Positions 49,401 to 58,379 of a stretch of DNA of 64,000 nucleotides are shown here, one piece after another. Below the pieces are notes generated by a model that saw only the letters and a program-made list of their open reading frames with translations, did not search any database and was not told the DNA's origin. The stretch spans positions 12,088,281-12,152,280 of the forward strand of contig NC_088301.1 in NCBI RefSeq assembly GCF_032854445.1, read 5' to 3'. Each line of letters starts with the position of its first letter. Position 1 is the stretch's first letter. Position numbers and translations under genes: made by a program. Source of the DNA: Liolophura sinensis. Lineage: Eukaryota; Mollusca; Polyplacophora; Chitonida; Chitonidae.

Positions 49401-51972
49401 TACAGTGTGAAAAACAATGAAGTAAATAAATAAATATTATATTATAAAGAATATATTTGTATACAGATTGTCTTGATCTGGATCTGTTTGATTGATTAAC
49501 CATAATTACAGGTATATACTTATTTTTTATTACCGCTACTCATCCTATCTTGATAAGAATAATGAGTAATTATAGGCATACGTACCTTTACTGAATATTT
49601 AATGTAAACCTTCAAGAGTAAAAAAAAAACAAAAAAAAACTGCCGCGATAACCCAGTTGGTAGAACGTCAGCTTTGGGAGCGGTAGATCCAGGGTCAATC
49701 CTAGGTCAAGTCACAGTTTAATTTGATGCATACCATAAAAGAGGAGGTTGTAAATTCCTCGCTTGGCATTCATCTTGAAGGGGATAGTGCAACGACTGGT
49801 TGACCTGTATCAGTATAATGGCTCGGGCGGGGTGGCTTACTTGCCTTTGGTAAGGTCTCAGTGAAGCAACATTAGATAAAAGAGCAGTCGAAATCCGTCC
49901 TGCAATAAGGAGGCACATTACATGCACTGTAAGGATTCCTTCGTCGTCATATGACTGAAAAATTGTTAAGTACGACGTTAAACCCCAAGCACTCGCTCAC
50001 ACAAGAGACAAAAAAGATTTCATTGTACATGCACATGTGTATTGTGGTAATGCAAAACATTTCTTACTGTCTGAACTGGAGTCCAGTTAAGCCCCTCCTT
50101 TACGATAAGATCTCAGATTTAATTTATTTAACTGTGTAATGTTTTGAACTTTTATTTACTCCTCAGATCAGTGTTGTGGACATTGGTGAATGTTATGTTC
50201 TGTTTCTTCATCATAACTATACAGTGTGCATGCAGTGACTTTTTCCTTTTCTCTTCAGGTATATCCTAAATTACGAATGCACAAACAGCAAAAAATTCAG
50301 TCCAACAACGTTAAAGGACAGCCACCTTTCCTTCCCATCAGGACATGCTGCCTTCAGCGCATATTGTGCCTTATATGCTGTGGTAAGGCAACTTCTTGTT
50401 TGTTACAAAATGAGATAATTTGATAAGCTAAATTAAAAAAAAAAAAAATTACCTTCAACAAGGCTGACGTAAGTTGTCAACATGTTTTAATAAATTTAAT
50501 ACAAATTTTCAGCAAGTTTATGTTGTCAGAATTGTCTACATGTGTTATGGAGTTGTAAAATGTTGCAGATTGTTGCCAAATATTGTAAAAATGTTGCAGA
50601 TTGTTGAATTTCATACCCAATTTTCTGTAACATTATACTTGAATAATTTGCCAACTTTAACTAGATCAAATGAGCAAAGATGGCTGTGAGAGTAGTCTCC
50701 CTTAAAAGATGATGGCAAGACCAATTCAATTAGCACACTGCAAGCACATGCGTAAATACCATACTCTGTGCCCTAATGTTAACCAAATTTACATGTAGAC
50801 GTTAATTATTCTTATACAAATGAATATAATGATTATTCCGCATATTTACTCTCCTTTTCTGATCAGTGATCAAAACTGAACTCAAACGGTTTGTTGAAAT
50901 TGATAAAATGGCTTTTGACTGTAACAGCTAGTTTACTGGTATTGGTTTTATATGTTATTTGAAATTTATATTATATATTTTTTTACAGTTTTACATCCAG
51001 TTGAGGTTTAATATAAACCGGACACAGCTACTGAAGCCTAGTTTACAACTAACATTAGCCGTGCTGGCTTTCTACTGTAACGTTACCAGGGTGATGGACT
51101 TCAAGCACCATCCTACTGACGTCATAGGGGGAGCTTTCATTGGCTGTCTGATAGCTTTTATTATTGTAAGTACCAGACCCTATGCTAGAAAATACAAATT
51201 TGGGACAGGAAGTTTAATATTGATGTCAAGGGGATGTTATGTTGCACATAATGGTAGGCGTACCAGTAATACTTAATTCTGCATTCTGGTTTATACGTGG
51301 AAGAAGTCACATTGAAATCAAATACCAAATACCAGGTGCCTAAAAAAACTGGAAATTCAAACTACAATTTTCAAATTAAGACAGTTAGGAGGGCAGTGAA
51401 TTCAGTGTGGGTACTGAATTCATTGGGGGCATGCCAGTTGGATTTTGAAGCAACTATCTCTTTGAGTTTACAGTATCCATAGAGGCTTAAAGCTCAGATA
51501 AGAACCCAGAGGTCATTGGTTCAAACCTCAGCGGGTTCAGCCAAACTGTTGTAAGACACCTTGTCCCACATGTGTTTAATACATATATCAGAGAAATTCA
51601 CTGCTTAATTAAATATAGAACAGAAGCAAAGAAGATAAACAAATCACCTGAAAACAGTATCTTAATTCTTTGCTGGTGTTAAAATTTTGTTCGGGTTTGT
51701 GAACAAGGATAAATAATGTTTTGAAATTCTTTGGATTTCAGTTCTTCAAACTGGCAGTGCCTGTGATGAAAACCTCAGTCCCCAGTGTCCTTCCCACCCA
51801 TCAGAACAACCACCGCAAACCTCACTTTCATCACATGGACTCCGTCATGACGACGGTTTCCTCTTGCCCATCGGATGTGGGCTCCTACCAGGCGGTGTCT
51901 GAGGACAGCTCTGATCATGCCATCACCGGGACAAATGCTCCTGTGCCACTGATCACCAAAGACATGGCTTAG
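9924..51972 (+). CDS. PLPP1/3-like: Phospholipid phosphatase (lipid phosphate phosphatase, PAP2 superfamily), six exons
   Basis: PLPP enzymes are six-pass integral membrane phosphatases. They dephosphorylate phosphatidic acid, lysophosphatidate, ceramide-1-phosphate and sphingosine-1-phosphate, with the active site facing the outside or lumen. Exons 9924-10140, 37176-37327, 45618-45835, 50259-50382, 50989-51165 and 51742-51972 join in phase into 372 residues. Motif C1 is KTSIGRLRP (170-178). C2 is PSGH (222-225), with S223 and H225. C3 is T270-R271, H277 and D281. DWSKINCS with sequon N192 matches the extracellular loop of vertebrate PLPP1/3, as does [12 protein letters not shown] after membrane segment 1. 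Approximate membrane segments are 61-85, 107-130, 152-168, 226-243, 254-268 and 282-304. Vertebrate PLPP1-3 have about 285-311 residues. The extra length here is a roughly 50-residue N-terminal extension and a roughly 70-residue Ser/His-rich tail. The exact orthologue among PLPP1-3 cannot be assigned. Confidence 0.95.
10797..10971 (-). repeat. Family A SINE with internal deletion
   Basis: Minus orientation. The tail tttatttatttacttatttg and ttttatgccctactcaaga, followed by gaatatttcactta, join directly to ggccagagaggaagcca and the complete tRNA-like head (A box tggctcagctgg on the minus strand). The central body is missing. Confidence 0.85.
11675..11712. repeat. (TA)n microsatellite
   Basis: An uninterrupted TA run of about 19 units, preceded by a short tatg/cata-rich stretch. 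Confidence 0.95.
12872..13336. mobile_element. MITE-like element with long terminal inverted repeats, split by a SINE
   Basis: The left end, 12872-12948, and the right end, 13269-13336, are inverted repeats of about 70 bases sharing cagaaagtctgttgtctga and gaatgtattct. A family A SINE (13005-13186) sits inside. A second copy without the SINE is at 59195-59440. No transposase frame is seen, so it would be non-autonomous. The target duplication and superfamily are unclear. Confidence 0.8.
13005..13186 (+). mobile_element. Family A SINE, 5'-truncated, inserted in the MITE-like element
   Basis: Plus orientation. It starts inside the body (cagctcatgctggcttcc) and runs to the aaat-rich tail. It is flanked by an 11-base near-perfect target-site duplication, tttatttaaca at 12994-13004 and tttattcaaca at 13187-13197. 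This supports target-primed insertion into the older element. Confidence 0.88.
14480..14638 (+). repeat. Family B SINE, internally deleted
   Basis: A B-box-like gatacaggtccaatcctggg, then gtcacacc joins directly to aaatctgtcctgcaaaaagg and the tail ending gacgttaaactgcaagcact. Most of the body is gone. Confidence 0.75.
16250..17000. repeat. Degenerate minisatellite, 27-base core unit
   Basis: The clearest part is 16430-16690, with units close to tagagatcaccaaataacat followed by gttgctg. The flanks to 16250 and 17000 carry weaker variants with aacatgttgct. Because the unit is a multiple of three, the minus strand stays open and yields an artefactual 240-residue frame with a YLVISTATC-type repeat. 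Confidence 0.8.
19395..19505 (-). repeat. Possible tRNA-like SINE head
   Basis: Read on the minus strand: ttggccaaggcgatatgggc as an A-box-like part, and gttgaaggctcaaatccagc as a B-box-like part about 50 bases later. It is diverged, and no body of a known family follows. Confidence 0.35.
21852..21942 (+). repeat. Family A SINE, short degraded copy
   Basis: gtctacggatgattttgggt, ttccccaggctttgcctggt and acaaatcaaataaat match the family A body and tail with a deletion between them. Confidence 0.65.
21945..21995. repeat. Short dispersed repeat, copy 1
   Basis: aatttcgcc, then gcatttttagaggcaaataa and gcaataaa, recurs at 38428-38475 with few changes. Confidence 0.65.
27071..27336 (-). mobile_element. 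Family A SINE, full length with target-site duplication
   Basis: The best complete copy in the window, about 266 bases. On the minus strand it has an A box (tggctcagttgg), a B box around gagttcaagtgcagct, a body with gaaggtctgccagtaatgtg, then gaaatattcttgagtacggc, and an (aaat)n tail. The flanks carry an 11-of-12 duplication: ttctagtcttta at 27059-27070 and ttctagtgttta at 27337-27348. Confidence 0.92.
28890..29146. repeat. Minisatellite, perfect 40-base unit, six copies plus a part
   Basis: The unit is agatatacatgtacttgtag followed by aaatgtagttcatgtgaatt. Units repeat every 40 bases from about 28896 with no visible change, so the array is young or homogenised. Each unit holds the palindrome tacatgta. 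A short open frame on the minus strand crosses the array and is not a gene. Confidence 0.97.
32068..32325 (+). repeat. Family C SINE, 5'-truncated
   Basis: Plus orientation: gctgcctcaatttgcactca, gggtgtcatgtctggtgtct, ggcatgatacctcagtgaca, then the shared tail catatgactgaaaaattgtt. The tRNA-like head is absent or unrecognisable. Confidence 0.7.
34577..34629. repeat. (CA)n and (TA)n compound microsatellite
   Basis: Interrupted ca dinucleotides followed by atatatat. Confidence 0.9.
35617..35800. repeat. Direct tandem duplication, unit 93 bases
   Basis: Two adjacent copies (35617-35709 and 35710-35800) differ at only a handful of bases. Each starts gatataagtaaagaaccagt and ends catagtgaacaatgt. 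The near identity implies a recent event. Confidence 0.95.
37176..37327 (+). CDS. PLPP1/3-like: PLPP exon 2: end of membrane segment 1, loop 1, membrane segment 2
   Basis: Codes for residues 73-123. It contains [11 protein letters not shown], then the family signature [19 protein letters not shown], then [15 protein letters not shown]. The acceptor is tttcttctttcag, ending at 37175, and the donor is GTGAGT at 37328. It enters in phase 1 and leaves in phase 0. Residues after the donor in the open frame are intronic. Confidence 0.95.
37434..37490. repeat. (TA)n microsatellite running into a short hairpin
   Basis: A TA run to about 37469, followed by atatcatatatttatgatat, a near-perfect inverted repeat around tatt. 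Confidence 0.9.
38428..38475. repeat. Short dispersed repeat, copy 2
   Basis: aatttcgcccacaaaactgc, then atttttagaggcaaataaat and gccataaa, matches 21945-21995. Confidence 0.65.
38949..39093 (-). repeat. Family A SINE lacking the tRNA head
   Basis: Minus orientation: gatttgattggtgtttcatg, caagaatattttacttatac, cagcattatggtgggaggaa and cagaccttcccacgtac. It stops where the head-proximal part would begin. Confidence 0.85.
41949..41981. repeat. C-rich low-complexity tract
   Basis: A run of C interrupted by single A and T bases, pyrimidine-pure for more than 20 bases. It produces proline-rich and glycine-rich artefact frames on the two strands. Confidence 0.9.
42101..42179. repeat. Short tandem repeat, unit 23 bases, about 3.3 copies
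   Basis: tgcactgcacgtctgcatgg followed by cta repeats at 42104, 42127, 42150 and (part) 42173 without change. Confidence 0.95.
42875..42953. repeat. Inverted repeat with G/C-triplet blocks
   Basis: 42875-42895 and 42933-42953 are inverted copies matching at 18 of 21 positions, with a 37-base loop. The arms contain cccat and atggg blocks that are themselves locally palindromic. Confidence 0.75.
44671..44694. repeat. T24 homopolymer
   Basis: Twenty-four consecutive T. It could be a plain microsatellite or the tail of an unrecognised minus-strand retroelement. Confidence 0.9.
45618..45835 (+). CDS. PLPP1/3-like: PLPP exon 3: membrane segment 3 and catalytic motif C1
   Basis: Codes for residues 124-195 and two bases of codon 196. 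It begins [13 protein letters not shown], and a basic cytoplasmic loop leads to membrane segment 3. Motif C1 (K170, R177, P178) follows, where the family's Lys and Arg contact the phosphate. It ends in [16 protein letters not shown] with the N192 glycosylation sequon. The acceptor tag ends at 45617 and the donor GTAAGA starts at 45836. Confidence 0.96.
45880..46435. repeat. Minisatellite, 27-base unit, about 20 copies
   Basis: The unit is close to tagcattatacactcatata followed by gatgtac, with t/g and g/a variants at a few positions. One copy carries an extra segment near 45980-45990. The 27-base period keeps frames open on both strands (about 170 and 181 residues, MHSYRCTSI-type and MLVHLYECI-type repeats). 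These frames are artefacts inside an intron. Confidence 0.96.
46600..46755. repeat. Minisatellite, 26-base unit, diverged relative of the preceding array
   Basis: actatactcacacagcatgt followed by accagg, about four to five copies. The motif resembles the 27-base unit (cactcata, atgtac) and it lies about 170 bases further on, so the two arrays may share an origin. Confidence 0.8.
46880..46985 (-). repeat. tRNA-like fragment
   Basis: On the minus strand, tggccttgtggttaacatgc resembles an A box, and gcactggttcaaccccagca an excellent B box 45 bases later. It does not fold as a full functional tRNA by eye. It is probably a SINE head of another family. Confidence 0.5.
49223..49437 (+). repeat. Family A SINE
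   Basis: Plus orientation: B box gagttcaaatccagctcat, cctgtggatggtcatgggtt, ctgtcgtcgtataactgaaa, tattctcgtgtacagtgtga, then an aaat-rich tail. The head is only partly preserved. Confidence 0.88.
49640..50003 (+). repeat. Family B SINE, near full length
   Basis: Plus orientation after an A-rich run. Head: gataacccagttggtagaac (A-box-like), then gtagatccagggtcaatcct (B-box-like). The body includes aataaggaggcacattacat. The tail is catatgactgaaaaattgtt, then aagtacgacgttaaacccca and agcactcgctcac. This is the best preserved family B copy. Confidence 0.88.
50259..50382 (+). CDS. PLPP1/3-like: PLPP exon 4: catalytic motif C2
   Basis: Codes for residues 197-237 after completing G196. [15 protein letters not shown] carries motif C2 (PSGH). 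In the family, the His of this motif is the catalytic residue of the phosphohistidine step described for PAP2 enzymes. The acceptor is cttttctcttcag and the donor GTAAGG at 50383. It leaves in phase 0. Confidence 0.96.
50383..50988 (+). other. PLPP intron 4
   Basis: GTAAGG donor, ttttacag acceptor, phase 0, 606 bases. No repeat of the listed families and no exon is seen. Confidence 0.85.
50989..51165 (+). CDS. PLPP1/3-like: PLPP exon 5: membrane segment 5, motif C3, most of segment 6
   Basis: Codes for residues 238-296. FYIQLRFN continues segment 4, and [12 protein letters not shown] forms segment 5. Motif C3 is [12 protein letters not shown], with R271, H277 (the nucleophile in the family) and D281. 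[13 protein letters not shown] then starts segment 6. The first residue of C3 is Thr rather than the usual Ser. The acceptor is attttttttacag and the donor GTAAGT at 51166. It leaves in phase 0. Confidence 0.96.
51166..51741 (+). other. PLPP intron 5
   Basis: GTAAGT donor, tttcag acceptor, phase 0, 576 bases. At 51480-51550 a tRNA-like B box (attggttcaaacctcagcgg) suggests a small SINE remnant. Confidence 0.8.
51742..51972 (+). CDS. PLPP1/3-like: PLPP exon 6: end of segment 6 and cytoplasmic tail, stop codon
   Basis: Codes for residues 297-372 and the TAG stop. It opens with FFK, matching the DFFK that follows segment 6 in vertebrate PLPPs. About 70 polar residues follow, rich in Ser, Thr, His and Pro ([27 protein letters not shown]). 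The acceptor is tctttggatttcag, ending at 51741. The tail has no family match that I recognise. Confidence 0.93.
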   Translation, partial: FFKLAVPVMKTSVPSVLPTHQNNHRKPHFHHMDSVMTTVSSCPSDVGSYQAVSEDSSDHAITGTNAPVPLITKDMA

Positions 51973-52054
51973 CACCTTTGTTATTGTTTTCATTGTTGTT
52001 GTTTATATTCTTCCCTCAATTGCTGTGCTTTCCTGTGAAAGATGTAGTTCAGTG

Positions 52055-52055
<1 letters not shown>

Positions 52056-52101
<46 letters not shown>
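52056..52101. repeat. (TA)n microsatellite in the likely PLPP 3' UTR
   Basis: About 23 TA units, 84 bases after the stop codon. Confidence 0.95.
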
Positions 52102-52102
<1 letters not shown>

Positions 52103-52331
52103 CTTATCACAGTATAAATATGCATTGGCTCATTTGCATCTGATTGGTGACGAATTTGTGTTCATGGACATGGCTGGATCATTTTCTCTTTTCACATGTG
52201 GGAAAATTTACCACTAACTTTTCCAAGGCTATTGGGTTAACCTAGGCACTTCAGTCCCCTCCCCCATGAAACTGACTGTATTGATATAATTAAGTTGAGA
52301 TTTTTTGAATATGGTGTCAAAACAGCAATCG

Positions 52332-52337
52332 AATAAA
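52332..52337 (+). terminator. Candidate PLPP polyadenylation signal
   Basis: AATAAA 360 bases after the stop codon, followed by a second AATAAA that overlaps it. The whole region is AT-rich, so chance occurrence is likely. The intervening 3' UTR would include the (TA)n tract at 52056-52101. Confidence 0.3.
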
Positions 52338-55104
52338 TAAAAAACAAATAAATTAACTTTGCCTTGCCTTGGAAACCTGAGGGCAAGGTCTGTTTTGTTC
52401 ACTAGCTAAGGAGAAAAATGAAGGCAACAGTGCATGTATTATTGTCTCTTTGTACAATTCATGCTATGTGAAAAAAGAACACACATTTTGGGGTTGGCTT
52501 ACTTTGTCAGTAGTTCTTGAAAACTAATACACATCATTTTCCAGAATGTTTTTTTTATTTTAAAAGTTGATGGAATTAAAGAATGATGTTGATAATAACA
52601 GAAACATTTTAAGGAAGTGTTATTATTTCATGGAGACTTCAAAGTAGTCCTCAGGTGTTAACTGAATTCAGGTAGATGTTGGCTGGCCTATTCATACAGC
52701 ACAATCTCAAAGCCTACATATAAATGTTCCATGCAATATTCGTGTACCATCCAGGCCTTTATGGGATTATAATTTGTATATTTTGATGCATGTACAGGCC
52801 ATTTCGTGTACATTTAGCGTGATCTCTGTGTATATACTGCAGGCAGTGTATGGTTTGCAGAGGCGAGAGCATTAGGTCTCCTAAGCTTCTTGTCCAGTGC
52901 ATTATACAACACACATTTATAGATGGGTCATGTATAATGACTAGGTTATTAAAGTTCTAACCCATATTTTTACCGTATGGTTTTATATTCTATGCATGTC
53001 TAGCTGATACATGTACACATAATTCTTTCTTCTTCATACATTTACATGTAATACAAATTTGTGTAATTTGGTGGAATTGCGCACAAAGCTCCATCGATTC
53101 CATTTGTGTACATTTAAGTACATGTATGCTCGAATATGAATATTCTACCATGAATATATCTATCTTTTTATAGCTCCATGATTGTACTGATATACATGTA
53201 GAAGAACACATTTATGATACTGATACCAGGATTATTTTCTAGATGATCAGAAATTCTGGTATTCCGAATATTTATGTATACTTTTATCTGTGTGTCAGTG
53301 TGTCAACGTTTTAATATCTTTTAACATAGGCTATTCACTAAATTCAAACCAATTTCGACATTTTTCGACATTTTTGAAGGATGTTGCAGCTGTAAGGAAT
53401 TAAAGGATGTATATCCTACACTACAAACTAGGCTGAAGTTACCCAGTGGAATTGCCATTAGCTCACCACAAGTACATTTGTGGCTGGCTTCCATATATCC
53501 TTACCATTTACCCCCACTTCATCTGCTGAAGCTATAGAGCTGTTGCTGTGATCAGTGGTTGTAGCGATCAAGGAACCAGTTGGAACAGTCAGTGGTAATC
53601 ATTCACCCTACTGACATGAAATATACAAACCACAAGGAAACCACTGGCTTGCTACTGGTGAGCTAATGACACACTGTTAACTCAACTTTTGGCCTTGCTT
53701 GTACTGTGGTTGCAAGCAAACTGGGACCGGCCAGTGTCTAAATTTCTCCGCTTTGCTGCCAAATTGTTTGTAAAGAAGGTAGTTTGAAATTTCCATTCTG
53801 GTTAGTTGGTAGAATGCTGGTGGGAGATTTAAATTCAAATGCGGGTGTGACCAACAAAGTACATCCTTCGGGAATTGCATTTGGATTATGGTCGGTTCCA
53901 TATTGTCTCGATGATTTTCCTAAACACACCAACCAGGGCCATAGATGCGAATAAAACATGCCGCATCAATTACCTTACACGAAAAAGTCTTGCATGTATA
54001 TCTTTATTTCCATAGTGTCCTAGCTCTTTGATTAGCTGTAACATTATGCAACTTTTCATCACCAGAATGTTCATAGTCTGCTTTCATGGATACTAGACCA
54101 TCTATGCAAAACCAATACTTGTTCAAGTAATCTTCTCATGACTGTGTCTAATAATAAGGAATAGTTAAGCTTTTATATATATATATATTTGCTCAGGTGT
54201 GATAATTACAGGTGTGTCAACAACAGCGTGCGACTAATTAATATAGAATATATTTTTATTTTGGTGTATGGATGTCTGAAACCATGGATAAATGGAAAAA
54301 AAACTCTTGTTTAAATTTTTATGCAATTGTACATAGTATAGAGAAATATAAATCATATTTTTGTAGAATTTGACTGATTGATTTTTTATATTTGGTAAGA
54401 CCCCCTTGATTACATATGTTCCATTGTTGGAAAGATGGTGTTTACTTAGCTCTGTTAGGCTGCCTCGTGACTAAGAAAGGCAACCCAGTAGAGCTACTCA
54501 TTACAGAACCAGGAAAGGATTTTTATACCTCAAACACTACTGGCACTTGATTTCTTGCTTTCCAGCCAAATATTTTGAAAAATTGCTGCCAACACCAGAT
54601 CAATCTTCAATTTATGATAATGTCACCTTTTGTGAAATTTTCTGACAAAAGATGAAATAATGAGTTCTGATACAGGGGGTAAGAATGACATGTGGGCAGT
54701 AACAGGAAGGAAGGAATCCAGCATGACTGACCTAATGGTTATTGGCATAAGACTGGCTAGGATTATTCACTGTGACTGTCATACTAATGGACTATAATTG
54801 TGAGTCTGAGATATGTGACAGCAACAATAATTTAACTACTACATCAATAAAGGTCAGAAATAAATATATACATTTTACTTCAGACAGATGGTTTGTTTTA
54901 TGTTAATGCCTGTGTAAGGAATGTGTTCAAGTTTGGTTGGAGAATATTTTCAAATATAAGCATATATATAGTGTTTGCCCCTCGGCTCATTTGGCTATTT
55001 TCAGCACAGTTAATGTCCCCTGAGAAATATGTTCGGAGGCTCAAATCAGTACCTTCTAGTACCTTTATGGCAGGACCTCTGTCAAGTAATCTACTCATGC
55101 ACTG

Positions 55105-55335
55105 TCAATTTTTCAGCCATCTAACGATATGGGGAGTCTTTCGGTGTTTATAAATACATGTACTGTGTCTTCTTGTGTTCGTGCTGCCAAAATGCTGCCT
55201 CCACTGAAGTATCATACCGAAGACACCAGACATGACACCCTACCCAGTCACATTATACTGACACTGAGCCAACAAATCCTGTTTCCTTGCTCTGACCGCT
55301 TAGTCCTGAGCGCCAAGTGAGGCAGCAATAAATAT
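55105..55335 (-). repeat. Family C SINE, partial
   Basis: Minus orientation: tgctgcctccactgaagtat, cataccgaagacaccagaca, tgacaccctacccagtcaca and gagcgccaagtgaggcagca match 4565-4935. The shared tail is diverged (tttttcagccat). Confidence 0.75.
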
Positions 55336-55856
55336 CATTTTTAAAATCATTGTAACTGGAAGTCGTATAATGTGGTTAATTGCTATACATGTAGTTGTAA
55401 TTTGTACTATGACATGCGTCACAGTGAGAAACAGTTCCTTCCTTAAACAGAAATTCTCAATGTTGGAAAGAAAATTTATTGACGTTTTACCATTTGCTGA
55501 CGATTAAATGTTTCATTTACATACATTCATATATGTATATAGGACACCAGCCGGATTTATATACTTCAGCATCAACATGCAGAAGTACAAAGCGCCATGG
55601 AACACTTGATTTTCCTTCAAAGGTACACACGTGCCTTCGTGTGGTAAAGTCCTCAGACGTACGCTGTTGTCCGTTATGAAACAAAACTGAAACGATCAGG
55701 GGGTAACATTTTCATGTAATAACCATTTGACTGTGGAGGTATATATGTATATAGAATGTTCCTAGAATGGCTGTTTCAGTCCTGTAATAAAAAAATTAAT
55801 TCAGGCCTGAATATTAATACCAGTCTTGTCCTGATACAAAATGGGATGTAATTCAG

Positions 55857-55857
<1 letters not shown>

Positions 55858-55917
<60 letters not shown>
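55858..55917. repeat. (TA)n microsatellite
   Basis: About 30 uninterrupted TA units, the longest in the window. Confidence 0.97.
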
Positions 55918-55918
<1 letters not shown>

Positions 55919-58379
55919 GCTTGGCCTTATACAAGGCCAAGGCCATGACTAGACTGCAAATGTCTATTATACTGGTATACGCTTTTACACATGTAGGACC
56001 ACTTTCACAAACTTAAATCGTATTTATCTGAAATCTATATTTCTGGTACCATTTTCCTACAGAAATAACGTTTCTTAGGTTATACCGCCATAAGGTTACC
56101 TTATTTACATGAAAATTTAGAAGAAAAGTGAAAGTGAGATCCTGTCAACAAAACAATCGTAGACTAAGTTGACTGTAACTACCACGGCAACATGTATTTT
56201 GAACGTGTGCTGCCATGAAAGTTGCACGTATACTCTATATCACTGTTTTGTCGAAACAATCCTTGGTGATCTTAAACGTTGCATTTTGCATAATGTATGT
56301 ACATATAGGCCTACATGTATACCGGTCTTGCTTCACATATATGTATACATGACCTCTCAGAGCCTTTTTACATATATGCACCTATATGTAAACGTTGTAC
56401 ATAAGGTATTAATGTACGATATGTTACTATGAAGGTTCTTGTATGTACTTGTCATAATGCATCGGTGTTCTTTTTAAGAAATTCCCACACCATGCATTAC
56501 CTTGCACGCCAATGGCAGTCCGCGTGAGTTAGTAAACTTTTCCCCCCAAGGAATAATGCACAAGGAATAGTGTTGCCAACAACTTCTGACAAGAGTCTAG
56601 CAAGAGTCCATCTATATATATAACTTAACTCGGAATAATCAACTGTTTTAAATAAAGTAAACTTAAATAAAGTAAATTAAGTTAGGCCTATTGGCCTATC
56701 AGTGAACATAGAGCATTATAGATATACATGGTTTATAAACATATATAAGTGTTTACACATCTCACGAAACGTAAGATGTGCCTGCTTTCTTCCCCGCGAG
56801 TATGATGTATATCACGGTAATATATACTCTTAGCTCAATTAGACGAATTTGCTTTTTCATATTAGGCTATGTAGACCAAAGCGTGTGTGCTGACTGCTCG
56901 ACGTTGGGTAATTCTGCAGTGGTTCAAGGGCGACCACTCACGATCTCCCTTCCTAAGTCTGACGATATACAGATGAGTGATGTCCCATATATCTTTGGTT
57001 TCAATCTTCTACCGCTGGGCTTTTTTCAGTGTAACTTGAAGGAACTTCGATCCTAAGAACAGATGGGAGTTGCGTCGTCAGCATTTTGACGATCCATTTG
57101 GTGTTCCATGTTATGAGAAATGAACGGCATTAAGCACCACTCAATCATTTTCAGTCTATCAACAATTCAAGTAAAAATTTGACATAAGCCGCTGTAGTCG
57201 AAATTTAGCTTCCAGTGGATTGAAATCTATCAGTAATTTTCTTTACATTTGAATTATACTCATGCCATCTTTTAATATCATATGGGTAATTCAGTTCATT
57301 GATTTATGTAGGATTATTTTATGTCCGATAGCCTAATCAATAAAACTTATTCCATTCTCGCCATGATTTAAAATTGAGCTGTATACTTTCAACCATGGCC
57401 TAGGCTTATATATCCAGTATATCCTAAGGATACAGGTACGTAGGCCTACTTGTAGACCTCAGATATGTTTTTTTTTAAGAATCGCACTTTCATTACCACT
57501 TATTCAATTGAAGAAATGAATGAAACTGCCTTCGCATAATATTATTCCATTCAGTAGACCTATACATACCTAGATACTTTCGTCATAATATGAATAATTT
57601 TGGGGGAATTATTGCGAAGATTGCAGCAAAGCTGGCATATGCACGTACCATCGACTATAGGTTGTTTAGATGGGCAATGGTTCAGCACTTCTCCTCACGG
57701 AATATAATCATATATGCCATCGTATTGAGCACTCTCGGAAAAAGCTTGGCTGACTTACATATAACACGTGAGCACTAGTGTGTATTAAGTATTTGTATGT
57801 TAGCCCCGCCAGAGTCTGGCATTTGACGTTGTTGTATACAAAGCGGACCGTTATACACGTCGCACCTTGACTCACGTCAAATAAATCTCAATGAAATCTT
57901 CATACTCATAAATTCCAGCTAAGGCATACAAAGTCCCGAATAAATGACTTGTTTTTACATCAACGCAGAGGGCCGTAAAACTAGGCTTTATGCATATATC
58001 ATCAATGCATTCAATCAGACGACCTGTCAAATAAACCTCCACACTGACGTGTGAATAATGTCAAATTTGGATCTCGTCCGGACTAACAGTTGAAGAGGGT
58101 ACTAAACAAGGCGAGCCAGACAGAAATCTACATAGGCTGACCTTTAGCCGCAGTCTGTCGACGCGAACTGTAATGCCAAATCTTTAGCGTCTCGACAGAT
58201 TGAGTCACTTTGCTGAGACCTATAGTGTTGTTGCTAAATACAGAAAACTCTCATGTTTCTTTAATTTACCAACAATACGTGTTAGGCCAGTTAACCTATA
58301 CAACATAGCTCTCGTGAAATGTTCGATGTTTGACGGACTGATTGCCAGACTGAGGCGATAGCTAGAAAGACAGGACAGG

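Larger units (their letters stand above)
45836..50258 (+). other. PLPP intron 3 (about 4.4 kb)
   Basis: GTAAGA donor, ttcag acceptor, phase 2. It holds a large minisatellite directly after exon 3, a tRNA-like fragment and two SINEs. No further exon is seen. Confidence 0.85.

Noticed and set aside
49640-49710. tRNA-like sequence with A and B boxes
   Set aside because: It does not complete a tRNA cloverleaf and continues into a SINE body and tail, so it is the head of a family B SINE and not a tRNA gene.
55543-55623. Possible exon between atatag and a following GT, with a fairly protein-like frame (GFIYFSINMQKYKAPWNT)
   Set aside because: The acceptor has no pyrimidine tract. In the phase required after PLPP exon 5 the peptide is different and unremarkable, and no partner exon fits.
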